DNA of 64,000 bases from Corynebacterium ulceribovis DSM 45146 (GTDB lineage: Bacteria; Actinomycetota; Actinomycetes; Mycobacteriales; Mycobacteriaceae). The stretch is taken from assembly GCF_000372445.1 (NCBI RefSeq), contig NZ_AQUY01000001.1, positions 998,824 to 1,062,823 of the forward strand. Reading direction: 5' to 3'. The notes under the pieces were generated by a model. That model made no database searches. It had not been told where the DNA came from and saw only the letters and a program-made list of their open reading frames with translations. The translations under genes were made by a program, and so were the position numbers. Shown here in pieces: positions 9,560-18,829 of the stretch (its first letter is position 1; each line of letters opens with the position of its first letter).

Positions 9560-10024
9560 GTGGACAAACTAGACATTGACCTGTTGACGTTGCTCGTAAC
9601 CGAACCGAAAGCTGGGGTACGAGAATACTCTCGTCGGTTGGGCGTAGCTCGCGGAACGACGCAGAGCCGACTGGACAAACTCGTCGAGCGGGGAGTGGTC
9701 ACCAACTTTGCCCCGGAGCTTGACCCTGCCGAGCTCGGGTTCCCGCTCAATGCCAATGTGCATCTGACTTTGCGGCAGACCGATCTTAATCGGGTCACAG
9801 CGCGGCTAGCTGAAATCCCCTTCGTCATCCGCGCTGATTCGGTTGCAGGCGCTGATGACATGTCGTGCCGCATCGTCGCTAAGGACCACACCCACTTGGA
9901 AGACATTTGCCAGGCCATTCTGGCAATCGAAGGCGTGGCTCGCATGCGAACGGAAATTGTGCTGCGTCACCGCATCCCGAATCGTACCTTGCCGTTGCTG
10001 CGGCATGTGCGTGGGGAAGTCTAG
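9560..10024 (+). CDS. Lrp/AsnC family transcriptional regulator
   Basis: A 154-residue protein with an N-terminal winged helix-turn-helix (LGVARGTTQSRLDKLVERGVV) and a C-terminal ligand-sensing RAM domain, the usual length for the family. I choose the GTG at 9560 because AAAGGA lies six bases upstream; GTG 9533 and ATG 9545 are in-frame alternatives. Lrp-type proteins sense amino acids or 2-oxo acids. Divergence from the indolepyruvate oxidoreductase suggests it controls amino-acid catabolism through that enzyme. Confidence 0.88.
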   Translation: MDKLDIDLLTLLVTEPKAGVREYSRRLGVARGTTQSRLDKLVERGVVTNFAPELDPAELGFPLNANVHLTLRQTDLNRVTARLAEIPFVIRADSVAGADDMSCRIVAKDHTHLEDICQAILAIEGVARMRTEIVLRHRIPNRTLPLLRHVRGEV

Positions 10025-10046
10025 GCCGGTTAAGTCGAGCCATACG

Positions 10047-10077
10047 AAAAAGCGCCCTACCTGGGGAGGTAGAGCGC
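10047..10077 (-). terminator. Rho-independent terminator of acn
   Basis: An 11-bp stem (GCGCCCTACCT against AGGTAGAGCGC, one mismatch) with a GGGG loop. On the minus strand it is followed by a T run, seen as AAAAA just upstream on the plus strand. It lies about 80 bases past the aconitase stop. The plus-strand side has no T run, so it serves acn rather than the convergent Lrp-type gene. Confidence 0.75.
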
Positions 10078-10154
10078 TCAATCGGTGCTAGGCGAAGGCT
10101 AAGCTCAGTGCTCAGCCAGCGACTAGCGCAGCCGACCTAGTGGTCGGGCGTGGC

Positions 10155-12950
10155 TTACTTTTCGCCAGCGAGCATGTTGCGCAGCACGTACTGCAGGATG
10201 CCGCCGTGGCGGTAGTAGTCAGCCTCACCTGGGGTGTCGATACGGGTGACAGCGTCGAATTCGATCTTCGAGCCGTCAGCCTTGGTAGCGGTCACCTTAA
10301 CGGTCTTAGGGGTAGAGCCGTTGTTCAGTTCCTCGATGCCTTCGAAGTCGAAGGTCTCGGAGCCGTCGATGCCCAGGGACTTCCAGGACTCACCTTCTGG
10401 GAACTGCAGTGGGATAACGCCCATGCCGATGAGGTTCGAACGGTGAATACGCTCGAAGGACTCAGCGATAACAGCCTTGACGCCCAGCAGCAGGGTGCCC
10501 TTTGCAGCCCAGTCACGGGAAGAACCGGTGCCGTATTCCTTACCACCCAGGACGACCAGTGGGGTACCGGCAGCCTTGTAGTTCTGAGCAGCGTCGTAGA
10601 TGAAGGCCTGTGGTGCACCTTCCTGGGTGAAGTCACGGGTGTAGCCACCGGTGATGCCGTCCAGGAGCTGGTTCTGCAGGCGGATGTTCGCGAAGGTACC
10701 GCGAACCATCACTTCGTGGTTACCACGACGTGCACCCAGGGAGTTGTAGTCCTTGCGCTCAACGCCCATCGAGTCCAGGTACTGAGCAGCTGGGGTGCCC
10801 GGCTTGATGGAGGAAGCAGGGGAGATGTGGTCAGTGGTGACCGAGTCGCCCAGCAGCGCCAGAACGCGTGCGCCGTCAATGTCCTTGACCGGTGCTGGTT
10901 CCATTTCCATCTCGTCAAAGTAAGGAGCCTTACGGATGTAGGAAGACTTCTCGTCCCACGCGAAGGTCTTGCCTTCTGGGGTCGGCAGGGACTGCCAGCG
11001 GGAGTCGCCAGCGAAGACGTCCTTGTAGTCCTCTTCGTACAGTTCCGCGGTGATAGCGGACTCGATGGTCTGCTGGATCTCCTCGGTGGATGGCCAGATG
11101 TCCTTCAGGAAGACATCGTTGCCGTTCTGGTCCTGGCCCAGTGGCTGGGTTTCGAAGTCGAAGTCCATGGTACCGGCGATTGCGTATGCAATAACCAGCA
11201 TTGGAGACGCCAAGTAGTTCATCTTGATGTCTGGGTTAATGCGGCCTTCGAAGTTACGGTTACCGGACAGAACTGCGGTTGCAGCCAGGTCAGCTTCGTT
11301 GATGCCTGCGGAGATTTCCTCTGGCAGTGGGCCGGAGTTGCCGATACAGGTGGTGCAGCCGTAGCCGACGAGGTAGAAGCCCAGTGCCTCCAGGTCTTCC
11401 CACAGGCCAGCAGCGTTGTAGTAGCCGGTGACGACCTGGGAACCTGGAGCCATAGAGGTCTTCACCCATGGTTTGGACTTCAGACCCAGCTTGTTGGCGT
11501 TGCGTGCCAGCAGGCCGGCACCCAGCATCACAGATGGGTTCGAGGTGTTGGTGCAAGAGGTAATGGAAGCGATGGCAACCATACCGTGGTCAAGGATCAT
11601 GTCCTGACCCTTGTAGTTGACCTTCACTGGGGAGGTTGGGCGGCCAGCAGCGCCTTCTGCCAGGGAAGGGACACCGTTCGCATCTTCAACCGCAGGGGTA
11701 ACCAGGGAGCCTGGGTTGCCGCCTTCAGCGACGAAGTCCTGCAGGTCTGCGTTGTTGCCCTTGGCGTAGTTGTGCAGGTCCTTGCGGAAGGTTTCCTTGG
11801 AGTCGGACAGCTCGATGCGGTCCTGTGGACGCTTTGGACCAGCGATGGAAGGAACCACGGTGGACAGGTCCAGCTCGAGGTACTCGGAGAACTCTGGCTC
11901 TGCAGGGTTCTCTGGATCCAGCCACATGCCCTGTTCCTTGGCGTATGCCTCGACCAGTGCCAGCTTCTCTTCGTCGCGGCCAGTCAGACGCAGGTACTTG
12001 ATGGTCTCTTCGTCGATTGGGAACATCGCAGCGGTGGAACCGAATTCTGGCGACATGTTACCGATGGTTGCACGGTTAGCCAGTGGCAGCTTGGCAACGC
12101 CAGCGCCGTAGAATTCGACGAACTTGCCGACAACGCCGTGCTTACGCAGCATGTCGGTAATGGTCAGCACCACGTCGGTTGCGGTGACGCCAGCTGGGAT
12201 GTCGCCGGTCAGCTTGAAGCCAACAACGCGTGGGATGAGCATGGAGATCGGCTGGCCCAGCATTGCTGCTTCAGCTTCAATACCGCCAACGCCCCAGCCC
12301 AGGATGCCCAGGCCGTTCTGCATGGTGGTGTGGGAGTCGGTACCGACACAGGTGTCTGGGTATGCGACGCCGTCGTTGTCGAAGACGGTGCGAGCCAGGT
12401 ATTCGATGTTGACCTGGTGGACGATCCCGGTTCCTGGAGGCACAACGCGGAAGTTGGAGAATGCACCAGTGCCCCAACGCAGGAAGCGGTAACGCTCGTC
12501 GTTGCGCTGGTACTCGATTTCGACGTTCTTCTCGAATGCTTCGGAATCACCGAATGCTTCAATGATGACCGAGTGGTCAATAACCATTTCAGCTGGGTTC
12601 AGTGGGTTCACGCGGTCTGGGTTGCCGCCCAGGGTCTTCACTGCCTCACGCATGGTTGCAAGGTCAACGACACAAGCAACACCGGTGAAGTCCTGCATAA
12701 TCACGCGGGCTGGGGTGAACTGAATCTCGATAGAAGGATCAGCGGAAGCATCCCAGTTGGCGATGGCGTTGATGTGGTCGGCGGTGATGTTCGCGCCGTC
12801 CTCGTTACGCAGGAGGTTCTCGCCGAGAACCTTCAAGGAATATGGCAGCTTCTCCATGCCCGGAACAGCGTCAAGGCGGAAGATGGTGTATTCCTTATCT
12901 CCGACCTTGAGGGTGTTCTTTGCATTGAAGGAGTTCTTGCTTTCAGTCAC
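10155..12950 (-). CDS. acn: Aconitate hydratase
   Basis: A ~931-residue monomeric aconitase of the AcnA/IRP type, converting citrate to isocitrate in the TCA cycle. The [4Fe-4S] ligands are visible in [10 protein letters not shown] and [12 protein letters not shown]-terminal [10 protein letters not shown] and the C-terminal swivel domain ([23 protein letters not shown]) are intact. The GTG at 12950 has GGAG six bases upstream and starts just before the conserved TESKNSF; the frame is open for 20 more codons upstream. In C. glutamicum the repressor gene acnR follows acn. Here acn ends in a terminator and faces an Lrp-type gene, with no acnR nearby. Confidence 0.97.
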   Translation of the reverse strand: MTESKNSFNAKNTLKVGDKEYTIFRLDAVPGMEKLPYSLKVLGENLLRNEDGANITADHINAIANWDASADPSIEIQFTPARVIMQDFTGVACVVDLATMREAVKTLGGNPDRVNPLNPAEMVIDHSVIIEAFGDSEAFEKNVEIEYQRNDERYRFLRWGTGAFSNFRVVPPGTGIVHQVNIEYLARTVFDNDGVAYPDTCVGTDSHTTMQNGLGILGWGVGGIEAEAAMLGQPISMLIPRVVGFKLTGDIPAGVTATDVVLTITDMLRKHGVVGKFVEFYGAGVAKLPLANRATIGNMSPEFGSTAAMFPIDEETIKYLRLTGRDEEKLALVEAYAKEQGMWLDPENPAEPEFSEYLELDLSTVVPSIAGPKRPQDRIELSDSKETFRKDLHNYAKGNNADLQDFVAEGGNPGSLVTPAVEDANGVPSLAEGAAGRPTSPVKVNYKGQDMILDHGMVAIASITSCTNTSNPSVMLGAGLLARNANKLGLKSKPWVKTSMAPGSQVVTGYYNAAGLWEDLEALGFYLVGYGCTTCIGNSGPLPEEISAGINEADLAATAVLSGNRNFEGRINPDIKMNYLASPMLVIAYAIAGTMDFDFETQPLGQDQNGNDVFLKDIWPSTEEIQQTIESAITAELYEEDYKDVFAGDSRWQSLPTPEGKTFAWDEKSSYIRKAPYFDEMEMEPAPVKDIDGARVLALLGDSVTTDHISPASSIKPGTPAAQYLDSMGVERKDYNSLGARRGNHEVMVRGTFANIRLQNQLLDGITGGYTRDFTQEGAPQAFIYDAAQNYKAAGTPLVVLGGKEYGTGSSRDWAAKGTLLLGVKAVIAESFERIHRSNLIGMGVIPLQFPEGESWKSLGIDGSETFDFEGIEELNNGSTPKTVKVTATKADGSKIEFDAVTRIDTPGEADYYRHGGILQYVLRNMLAGEK

Positions 12951-13241
12951 AGTCAGCTCCGTAAAAGTTGATACCTGGGGTTTATCAGCGCGAGACACAG
13001 ACGTGCCCACACACCGTCACGCACCTGCACAGTCAGCGCATGGCGTTCCTATAAGATGCTACCAGTCCCCAAGGGACACCAAAGTAACGGCTGTCACGGA
13101 ATTCCCGTTGATAATCGCAGAACACACCCGGATGGGGCAGGCCACAGGCATCACTCCAACGTAAGTGCAGTTAACTTCGTAGAGATTTGAATACCACCTG
13201 ACCCCACCCCCGCGCAGTGGAATCACAGAGGAACTAGGCAC
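12951..13241. promoter_or_regulatory. Divergent promoter region of acn and the Rv1476-like gene
   Basis: This 291-base non-coding interval separates divergent genes and must hold both promoters. I see no perfect GlxR site, no convincing AcnR palindrome and no RNA gene in it. A C-rich patch (CCCCACCCCCGCG) lies close to the plus-strand gene and could be a RamA-type element, but that is only a suggestion. Confidence 0.5.
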
Positions 13242-13718
13242 ATGATCCCTTCAGAGATTGACATCGCTTCTCTTTCAGCAGAAGTGAATGAAGATGGTGT
13301 AGCCACCACCGACCCCGCCCTCGATTCCGCGATTCAGAAGGTGCTTGGTGACGCATCGGAAAGCGGCGTCACGAATGTTGGCGTGGTTGTGCTCGATACG
13401 GCTCCGCGCATTAGGGCCGATACTCGCGACATCGCCACCGCAGTGGCAGAAGAAACCGGCAAGACAATTGTCATCCGGACACCAGGCGGAGCGGGGACCC
13501 ATTCAATGGAGTACTCCCGCGCTGAACTTGAAGTTGCCCAGTCGCGAATGCTGAAGCACCCGGACTATGTCACCGGCTTTGAAACGTATGTAAAGAACCT
13601 TGAAGCGCATTCCAATGTGCCATGGAACGCGCTGAACGTCGGGGCGTTGGTACTGGTCGCGGCAATTATCGCAGTGTGCGCCGCCGCTATTCGTCGACAA
13701 GCCCACAAGGTCCGGTAG
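13242..13718 (+). CDS. Rv1476-family membrane protein (DUF6676)
   Basis: A 158-residue protein with an N-terminal soluble domain carrying hydrophobic strand-like segments (NVGVVVLD, GKTIVIRTPGG) and one C-terminal membrane helix (residues ~130-150) followed by a basic tail. The predicted topology is therefore an external or periplasm-facing domain with a C-terminal anchor. In mycobacteria the same gene sits between acn and ripA, exactly as here, which supports the family call. The function is unknown. The link to the downstream peptidoglycan hydrolase suggests an envelope role. Confidence 0.75.
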   Translation: MIPSEIDIASLSAEVNEDGVATTDPALDSAIQKVLGDASESGVTNVGVVVLDTAPRIRADTRDIATAVAEETGKTIVIRTPGGAGTHSMEYSRAELEVAQSRMLKHPDYVTGFETYVKNLEAHSNVPWNALNVGALVLVAAIIAVCAAAIRRQAHKVR

Positions 13719-14117
13719 CGAGCCAACCGCAACATTAAAACTTTACGTCAAGGTTTAATCCTTGACCCTGCCGCAAAATAGTTATGCGGCCGTTATGCAA
13801 TCGGGGTAACACTGTCATAAATGTGACGCAATTCACACATGTCGTTACGGGGAAGTAAAAGCGCAGGCAGATAACGGATTTATTTCGATACCCGGAAACG
13901 TTTCTGTTGTTACGCATGTGACTCTTGTGGTGTTCGGTGTTCCAGTGTCGTACGGTGCTGTTGTCAGCTAAAGAGGCTTGACTATCCACTTGGGCGCCCT
14001 GAGCCCAAAGCGATAGAAATCAACCCGTGATGTGAGTGTGAGTTCTGGGGAAGGAGTTCACGCTCGTTTGCGCTACCTATCGCCGTGGAAGTCCTGTCTC
14101 AGAAATGAGGAGCATCG
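13719..14117 (+). promoter_or_regulatory. 399-bp structured leader upstream of the NlpC/P60 gene
   Basis: No convincing gene lies here. Two perfect hairpins sit first: GTCAAGG/CCTTGAC at 13747-13766 and GCCGCA/TGCGGC at 13770-13790. A GlxR-type site follows at 13822. Further on is a hairpin CTATC-TTGGGC/GCCCAA-GATAG (13982-14016). The CGATAG at 14011-14016 can instead pair with CTATCG at 14077-14082, closing a domain that contains GAGTGTGAG/TTCACGCTC (14034-14065). These are mutually exclusive folds. GAGGAG precedes the GTG start. I did not find the core of the c-di-AMP (ydaO) riboswitch. Confidence 0.5.
13822..13837. promoter_or_regulatory. GlxR (CRP-type) binding site, perfect consensus
   Basis: TGTGACGCAATTCACA matches TGTGA-N6-TCACA exactly. 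GlxR is the corynebacterial cAMP-responsive global regulator. The site is ~280 bases upstream of the NlpC/P60 gene start and within its presumed promoter region, consistent with cAMP control of that gene. Confidence 0.65.
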
Positions 14118-15860
14118 GTGGAACCGCACGTTAAGTACCGCCGCCCACGGTGGAAGAAGGTTTCGGGTCACCTAGCCGCGGCAATCGGAACTGTCCTGAT
14201 CGCCACATCCACTCCACTCGCGCATGCGGCACCGGCCAACGGGGAAGTGGCCGGAAGCAGCGAATCCACGCTTAGCCAACTGGTGAAGGCCGCGACCGCC
14301 AAGGAAAACCAAGCATCGGAACTGGAACTGAACCTCGGCACGCTCCGAGAAGCGGTCAACCGGGCCCTAGTCGACCTCAAAGACGCACAAGTTGCTGCGG
14401 AGAAGGCTCGCCTGACCGCCAAAGAGGCGCGGAAGGCACTGACCACTGCAGACGAAGATGTACTCAGCGCCCAGTCTGAGTTCTCGAAGATCGCACAGTC
14501 CGCGTTCAAAAATGGCGCAACGGCCGGCCAACCAATGTATGCCGGCGCAGACAATGTTGGCGATGCTTTGGACCGCGCCAGCTTCCTGCGAGGCGACGCT
14601 GAAAAGCAGGCGAAGGTCATCGATGAACTTGACCAAAAGCGCACCGAGCAAGCCAACAAGGAATCTCAGCTGCGCGTCGCCCGCACCGACGCCGAAATGG
14701 CAGAAGGCAAAGCTAAGGACGCCCAGACCACTGCCGAAACCGCACTCACCACCGCGGAAAAGGACCTAGAAACGGTCATCGCGGAACGCGACAAAGCGAT
14801 CGCCGACCGTGACCTAGCGCAGGCAAAGCTCAAGGCAGCACGTGAAGCCATCGCGAAGATTGAGTCGGAGCCGAACGCCTCGCCTGCGGCTCAGCAGCAA
14901 CGCGAGAATGACGTTGCGCAGGAGGCAGCCGACTCGGTAGTTACTGCCGAGAAGAAGTCAGAAGAAAAGTCGGAACCAGCAGCGGAACCTGCAGCACCTG
15001 CGCCAGCAGACGAACCCGCAGCTCAAGCTCCGGCACCAGCACCAGCTCCGGCGCAAGAACCAGCGCCAGCGCCAGCAGAGCAGGGCAGCCAGGGTGCCCA
15101 AGACACCCAAGGCACTGATGCCGCTGTGGGAGACGCGCTGACCGACGCGCTGAACACTGCGCTTGATGTCGCTAACCAGCTGGCTGAAGGTCAGCTCGAC
15201 CACACCGACCTGGAAAACCCATTCCCAGCTGCCAACGATATTGAGGCCGACACTCCAGATGGCATCACCATCCCTGAGCAGCCATCTACAGACACTGACG
15301 CCCCAACCAGCGGTGACTCGGATGCAGAAGCAACCCCGGAAGCCACCGTGGAACAGGCAACGGACACCACCTCCGTGCCAGCCACCCCAGAGTCGGACTC
15401 TGGCACTTCTGTGGCGCCAAGTGTGGCAGGCATGTCCCGCGCCGAGCAGATTGAAGTTGTCATCAGCCGCGCAATGGGGCAGATCGGCCAGCCATACGCA
15501 TGGGGCGGCGGCAACGCTTCTGGCCCAACGAAGGGTATTCGAGACGGCGGTGTTGCTGACCGCCACGGCGACTTCAACAAGATTGGTTTCGACTGCTCTG
15601 GCTTGACGCTCTATGCCTACGCCGGACTGGGTATCGACTTGCCGCACTTTACTGGCTACCAGTACCAGCGCGGAACTCAAGTGCCAGCGTCTCAGATGCA
15701 GCGCGGTGACCTCATTTTCTACGGCCCGAATGGTCACGGTCACGTTGCGATTGCTCTTGGTGACGGCACCATGATTGAGGCGCCGCAGTCTGGCGGTCAC
15801 GTCCAGGTTGTGCCTGTTCGTTGGAACGGCATGACTCCGAACGTTGTTCGCCTCGTGTAA
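14118..15860 (+). CDS. Secreted NlpC/P60 peptidoglycan endopeptidase, RipA-like
   Basis: A 580-residue exported hydrolase that cuts peptidoglycan stem peptides during cell separation. A signal peptide ends near AHAAPA (residues ~33-38). A long Ala/Glu/Lys-rich coiled coil (~45-260) is followed by an Ala/Pro/Glu-rich linker and the C-terminal NlpC/P60 domain. In that domain are the catalytic Cys (FDCSGL), His (GHGHVAI) and a Glu twelve residues later (MIEAP), matching the spacing of the RipA Cys-His-Glu triad. The GTG start has GAGGAG upstream. The gene ends in a strong terminator, so it is largely separate from moxR. Confidence 0.9.
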   Translation: MEPHVKYRRPRWKKVSGHLAAAIGTVLIATSTPLAHAAPANGEVAGSSESTLSQLVKAATAKENQASELELNLGTLREAVNRALVDLKDAQVAAEKARLTAKEARKALTTADEDVLSAQSEFSKIAQSAFKNGATAGQPMYAGADNVGDALDRASFLRGDAEKQAKVIDELDQKRTEQANKESQLRVARTDAEMAEGKAKDAQTTAETALTTAEKDLETVIAERDKAIADRDLAQAKLKAAREAIAKIESEPNASPAAQQQRENDVAQEAADSVVTAEKKSEEKSEPAAEPAAPAPADEPAAQAPAPAPAPAQEPAPAPAEQGSQGAQDTQGTDAAVGDALTDALNTALDVANQLAEGQLDHTDLENPFPAANDIEADTPDGITIPEQPSTDTDAPTSGDSDAEATPEATVEQATDTTSVPATPESDSGTSVAPSVAGMSRAEQIEVVISRAMGQIGQPYAWGGGNASGPTKGIRDGGVADRHGDFNKIGFDCSGLTLYAYAGLGIDLPHFTGYQYQRGTQVPASQMQRGDLIFYGPNGHGHVAIALGDGTMIEAPQSGGHVQVVPVRWNGMTPNVVRLV

Positions 15861-15875
15861 TTCTCCGGTATTCTG

Positions 15876-15911
15876 CGCTGTAGCAAACTAACGCTTTGCT
15901 GCAGCGTTTTC
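15876..15911 (+). terminator. Rho-independent terminator after the NlpC/P60 gene
   Basis: A 12-bp stem, CGCTGTAGCAAA against TTTGCTGCAGCG with one G-U pair and a 7-base loop, is followed by TTTT. It starts 15 bases after the stop codon and would separate the hydrolase transcript from moxR. Confidence 0.85.
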
Positions 15912-15935
15912 TATTTCCACCGAAAGGACTTGCCT

Positions 15936-16898
15936 GTGACTGACAACCTCCCAGTACAACGCGCTGTTGTGGAGATGAAGAAAGTCATTGTGGGGCAAGA
16001 CCGCTTGGTCGAACGCATGATGGTGGGCATGCTGGCCGGTGGCCACGTGTTGTTGGAGGGTGTACCAGGTGTGGCGAAGTCGCTGGCGGTGTCCACCTTC
16101 GCAAAAGTCATCGGCGGTAGCTTCTCCCGCATTCAGTTCACCCCGGATTTGGTGCCGTCGGACATCCTCGGTACCCGCATTTACCGCGCGTCTGATGAGA
16201 GTTTTGATGTTGAGCTCGGCCCAGTGATGGCGAATGTGCTGCTTGCCGACGAGATTAACCGCGCCCCGGCGAAAGTGCAGTCGGCGCTGCTGGAAGTGAT
16301 GGCGGAGCAGCAGGTTTCGCTTGGCGGCACAACCTACCCGGTGCCGCGTCCATATATGGTTCTTGCGACGCAAAACCCGATTGAAAATGCGGGTGTGTAT
16401 CCACTGCCGGAAGCTCAGCGTGACCGTTTCCTGTTCAAGCTGGTGGTGGATTATCCGACGGCGTCGGAGGAACGCGAAATCATTTACCGGATGGGGTCAA
16501 CCCCGCCGGAGGCCGCCCAAATTTTGGATACCGACACAGTGTTGGCGTTGCAGGCGCAAACAAAGAATGTGTTTGTGCACCACTCGCTGGTCGATTACGT
16601 GGTCGCGCTAATTGACTTGTCCCGTAAGCCAATGATTGCGCAGCTCAATGACGTGAACCGGTGGCTGTCGTATGGTGCTTCACCACGCGCGTCACTCGGC
16701 ATTATTTCCGCGGCCAGGGCGTTGGCCTTAATGTCCGGCCGTGATTACGTCACCCCCGAAGACGTGGTTCAGGTAGTGCCGGATGTGCTGCGTCACCGGT
16801 TGGTGCTGTCCTATGAGGCGCTTGCTGACGAAATCAGCCCTGACGTGATTATTGAGCAGCTGTTGCGGACGGTCCGGCTGCCGAACGTCACGCAGTAA
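15936..16898 (+). CDS. moxR: MoxR-family AAA+ ATPase
   Basis: A 320-residue AAA+ protein with Walker A (EGVPGVAKS), Walker B (LLADEINRAP), a sensor region (ATQNPIENAG) and the C-terminal lid. MoxR ATPases act as chaperones that mature or insert cofactors in partner proteins, typically those encoded next door with DUF58 and VWA domains, as here. I prefer the GTG at 15936 (AAAGGA seven bases upstream) over the TTG at 15930. Its order, ripA - moxR - DUF58 - VWA, matches Rv1477-Rv1481 of M. tuberculosis. Confidence 0.92.
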   Translation: MTDNLPVQRAVVEMKKVIVGQDRLVERMMVGMLAGGHVLLEGVPGVAKSLAVSTFAKVIGGSFSRIQFTPDLVPSDILGTRIYRASDESFDVELGPVMANVLLADEINRAPAKVQSALLEVMAEQQVSLGGTTYPVPRPYMVLATQNPIENAGVYPLPEAQRDRFLFKLVVDYPTASEEREIIYRMGSTPPEAAQILDTDTVLALQAQTKNVFVHHSLVDYVVALIDLSRKPMIAQLNDVNRWLSYGASPRASLGIISAARALALMSGRDYVTPEDVVQVVPDVLRHRLVLSYEALADEISPDVIIEQLLRTVRLPNVTQ

Positions 16899-16916
16899 CG
16901 GGTATCGCACAGTAAT

Positions 16917-17804
16917 ATGTCGGAATCCTCGATGGCGGACTTATCCGGTGAGAAGAATTTTGCCCATACGCTCCGCGAGCTAGAGCTGACGGTCACTCGC
17001 CGTCTTGATGGACTACTGCGCGGCAATTTCTTGTCGAATGCAGTGGGGGTGGGCAGTGAGTTTGGTACTGCTCGCGAGTATGAAATCGGCGACGATGTCC
17101 GCCGCATGGACTGGTCGGTGACGGCCCGGACAAACACCCCGCATGTGCGCGACACAGTCGCGGAGCGAGAGCTTGAAGTGCAGATTATCGTCGACACGGG
17201 CGCCCGGTTTGGTACTGGCCAGGCCGCTGTCACCAAAGCTGATTTGGCTACTGCGGCGTGTGCGGCAGTGGCGTATCTCAGCGATGTCCCTGGCACGGGT
17301 AACCGGGTGGGGCTGATAACGGGGTCAACGGTGGTGCCATTGGGCAGCGGCCGGAACCATATTCGCCGGTTAATAGCAGCGCAGGCTGCTACTTCGGGCG
17401 AGTCGGATTTGTCTGTGCCAATTACTCGGCTGGCCCGCACCGCTCACCGCACGGGGATGACTGTGGTCATCAGTGACTTCCTCGGGGATATTACGTGGGT
17501 CGATGCACTGAATACGCTGCACCAGCGCTGTGATGTGCTCGCCATCGAGTTAATTGACCCAGCAGATGAACAGCTGCCAGGTGATGGCCCAGTCCGGCTG
17601 CAGGATCCGGCGACCGGAGAAGTTGTCGATATCATCGTCACGGATGAGGCTCGGGCGAACTACGCCCAGACTGCCGCCCGTCATCGCGCCGACGTGCATT
17701 CAGCTCTCCGTGCTGCCGGCGCCCGAGTAGTTACGCTCCGCACTGACCGCGATTGGGTCGTGGACTTCGCCCATCAGATTGCCCGCAATTCGATTCGACA
17801 GTAG
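16917..17804 (+). CDS. DUF58 domain-containing protein
   Basis: A 295-residue soluble protein carrying the DUF58 signature region YEIGDDVRRMDWSVTART (residues ~60-77). The fold following it is von Willebrand factor A-like (LEVQIIVDTG, then VVISDF). Such proteins are partners of MoxR ATPases. There is no membrane segment here. The ATG at 16917 is used for want of a better supported start; a second ATG lies at 16932. It is 18 bases after moxR and 8 bases before the VWA gene, in one operon. Confidence 0.85.
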   Translation: MSESSMADLSGEKNFAHTLRELELTVTRRLDGLLRGNFLSNAVGVGSEFGTAREYEIGDDVRRMDWSVTARTNTPHVRDTVAERELEVQIIVDTGARFGTGQAAVTKADLATAACAAVAYLSDVPGTGNRVGLITGSTVVPLGSGRNHIRRLIAAQAATSGESDLSVPITRLARTAHRTGMTVVISDFLGDITWVDALNTLHQRCDVLAIELIDPADEQLPGDGPVRLQDPATGEVVDIIVTDEARANYAQTAARHRADVHSALRAAGARVVTLRTDRDWVVDFAHQIARNSIRQ

Positions 17805-17812
17805 GAGCATCC

Positions 17813-18820
17813 ATGGATTTCGCTTATCCCAACTGGCTTTTTCTGCTGGTCATTCCGATTGCCGGTCTGATTGGCTACCTCATTGTGGATCGTAGTTCTC
17901 AGCAGCGCGCGGTGGTCTTCTCCAACTTCAAGGTCGCCGGCAAGGCCGCGCGAAATCTTCCGCGTTGGACGCGGCATATCGCCCCGATTGCCGCCATTGT
18001 GGCGTTGACGTTGATGTCGGTGGCGCTTGCTGGTCCGCAGGTGGAGAAGAATGTTGCCCGCAATCGTGCCACCGTCATTTTGGTGGTGGATGTGTCGTAT
18101 TCCATGGAAGCGACCGATGTGGAGCCGTCGCGGATCGATGCTGCTCAAAAGGCCGGTGCGGAGTTCGCGGAGGGCCTTCCTGAAGGCATTAACTTAGGTT
18201 TGGTGTCTTTTTCAGGTAATGCCAAGAACCTGGTTGCGCCCACGCAGGACCATCAGTCGGTGTCTCGGGCGTTGGCCAATGTGAAGTTGGGACCTGCGAC
18301 CGCTACCGGCGATGCATTGTTTACTGCGTTGGATTCGATTGAGCAGTTCGGCAACTCCTTAGCTGGTGTCGAAGGGGCGCCGCCAGCCCAGATTGTGCTG
18401 CTTAGTGACGGTAAACAGACGTTGCCGCCGTCATTGGATGATCCACGCGGGGCATATACCGCAGCTGACAGTGCCAAGGAAGTCGGGGTACCGATTAATA
18501 CGATTTCTTTCGGCACCCAGACGGGTTTTGTCGACATCGACGGCGAGCGGATCCCAGTTCCGGTTGATGATGAATCCTTGGCGGAGATTGCGAAACGTTC
18601 CGATGGTGCAGCGTTTACGGCTGACAGTTTGGCCAAGCTTCGTGATGTGTACTCGGAATTGGATGATCAGATTGGCTATGAGCGGAAGAAGATGGAAAAT
18701 CCGCGTCCGTGGATGATGGGTAGCGCGGCAGCATTGTTTGTTGCAGTTGCTGGGCTGCTGGCTCGCAGTCAGGTGGTGACGGGGGCAATCGGCGGCCGTC
18801 GAATGATTCCGACCAAGTAG
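17813..18820 (+). CDS. VWA-domain membrane protein of the MoxR cluster
   Basis: A 335-residue membrane protein. Two N-terminal membrane helices (~8-25 and ~55-72) precede a von Willebrand A domain with an intact metal-ion-dependent adhesion site D93-V-S95-Y-S97. A C-terminal helix (~305-322) follows. It is the BatA/BatB-like partner in MoxR-DUF58-VWA systems and probably displays its VWA domain outside the membrane. The ATG at 17813 has TAGGAG upstream. Only nine bases separate it from hemH. Confidence 0.88.
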   Translation: MDFAYPNWLFLLVIPIAGLIGYLIVDRSSQQRAVVFSNFKVAGKAARNLPRWTRHIAPIAAIVALTLMSVALAGPQVEKNVARNRATVILVVDVSYSMEATDVEPSRIDAAQKAGAEFAEGLPEGINLGLVSFSGNAKNLVAPTQDHQSVSRALANVKLGPATATGDALFTALDSIEQFGNSLAGVEGAPPAQIVLLSDGKQTLPPSLDDPRGAYTAADSAKEVGVPINTISFGTQTGFVDIDGERIPVPVDDESLAEIAKRSDGAAFTADSLAKLRDVYSELDDQIGYERKKMENPRPWMMGSAAALFVAVAGLLARSQVVTGAIGGRRMIPTK

Positions 18821-18829
18821 CATGTTGCT

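Noticed and set aside
10140..12971. 943-codon plus-strand frame opposite acn
   Set aside because: It is the antisense shadow of the aconitase gene, with Trp/Cys/His-rich nonsense composition; acn has full family similarity.
13735..13989. Open frame of 84 codons on the minus strand in the long leader
   Set aside because: It lies across hairpins and the GlxR site, lacks a ribosome-binding site and codes for an unlikely composition.
13719..14117. c-di-AMP (ydaO) riboswitch
   Set aside because: A GTCAGCTAA element is present, but the conserved GGGGGACC and GGGUGAAU parts are not seen in the right order, so I report only an unclassified structured leader.
14958..15800. Minus-strand frame opposite the NlpC/P60 gene
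   Set aside because: Antisense shadow of a Pro/Ala-rich coding region; no ribosome-binding site and no recognisable domain.
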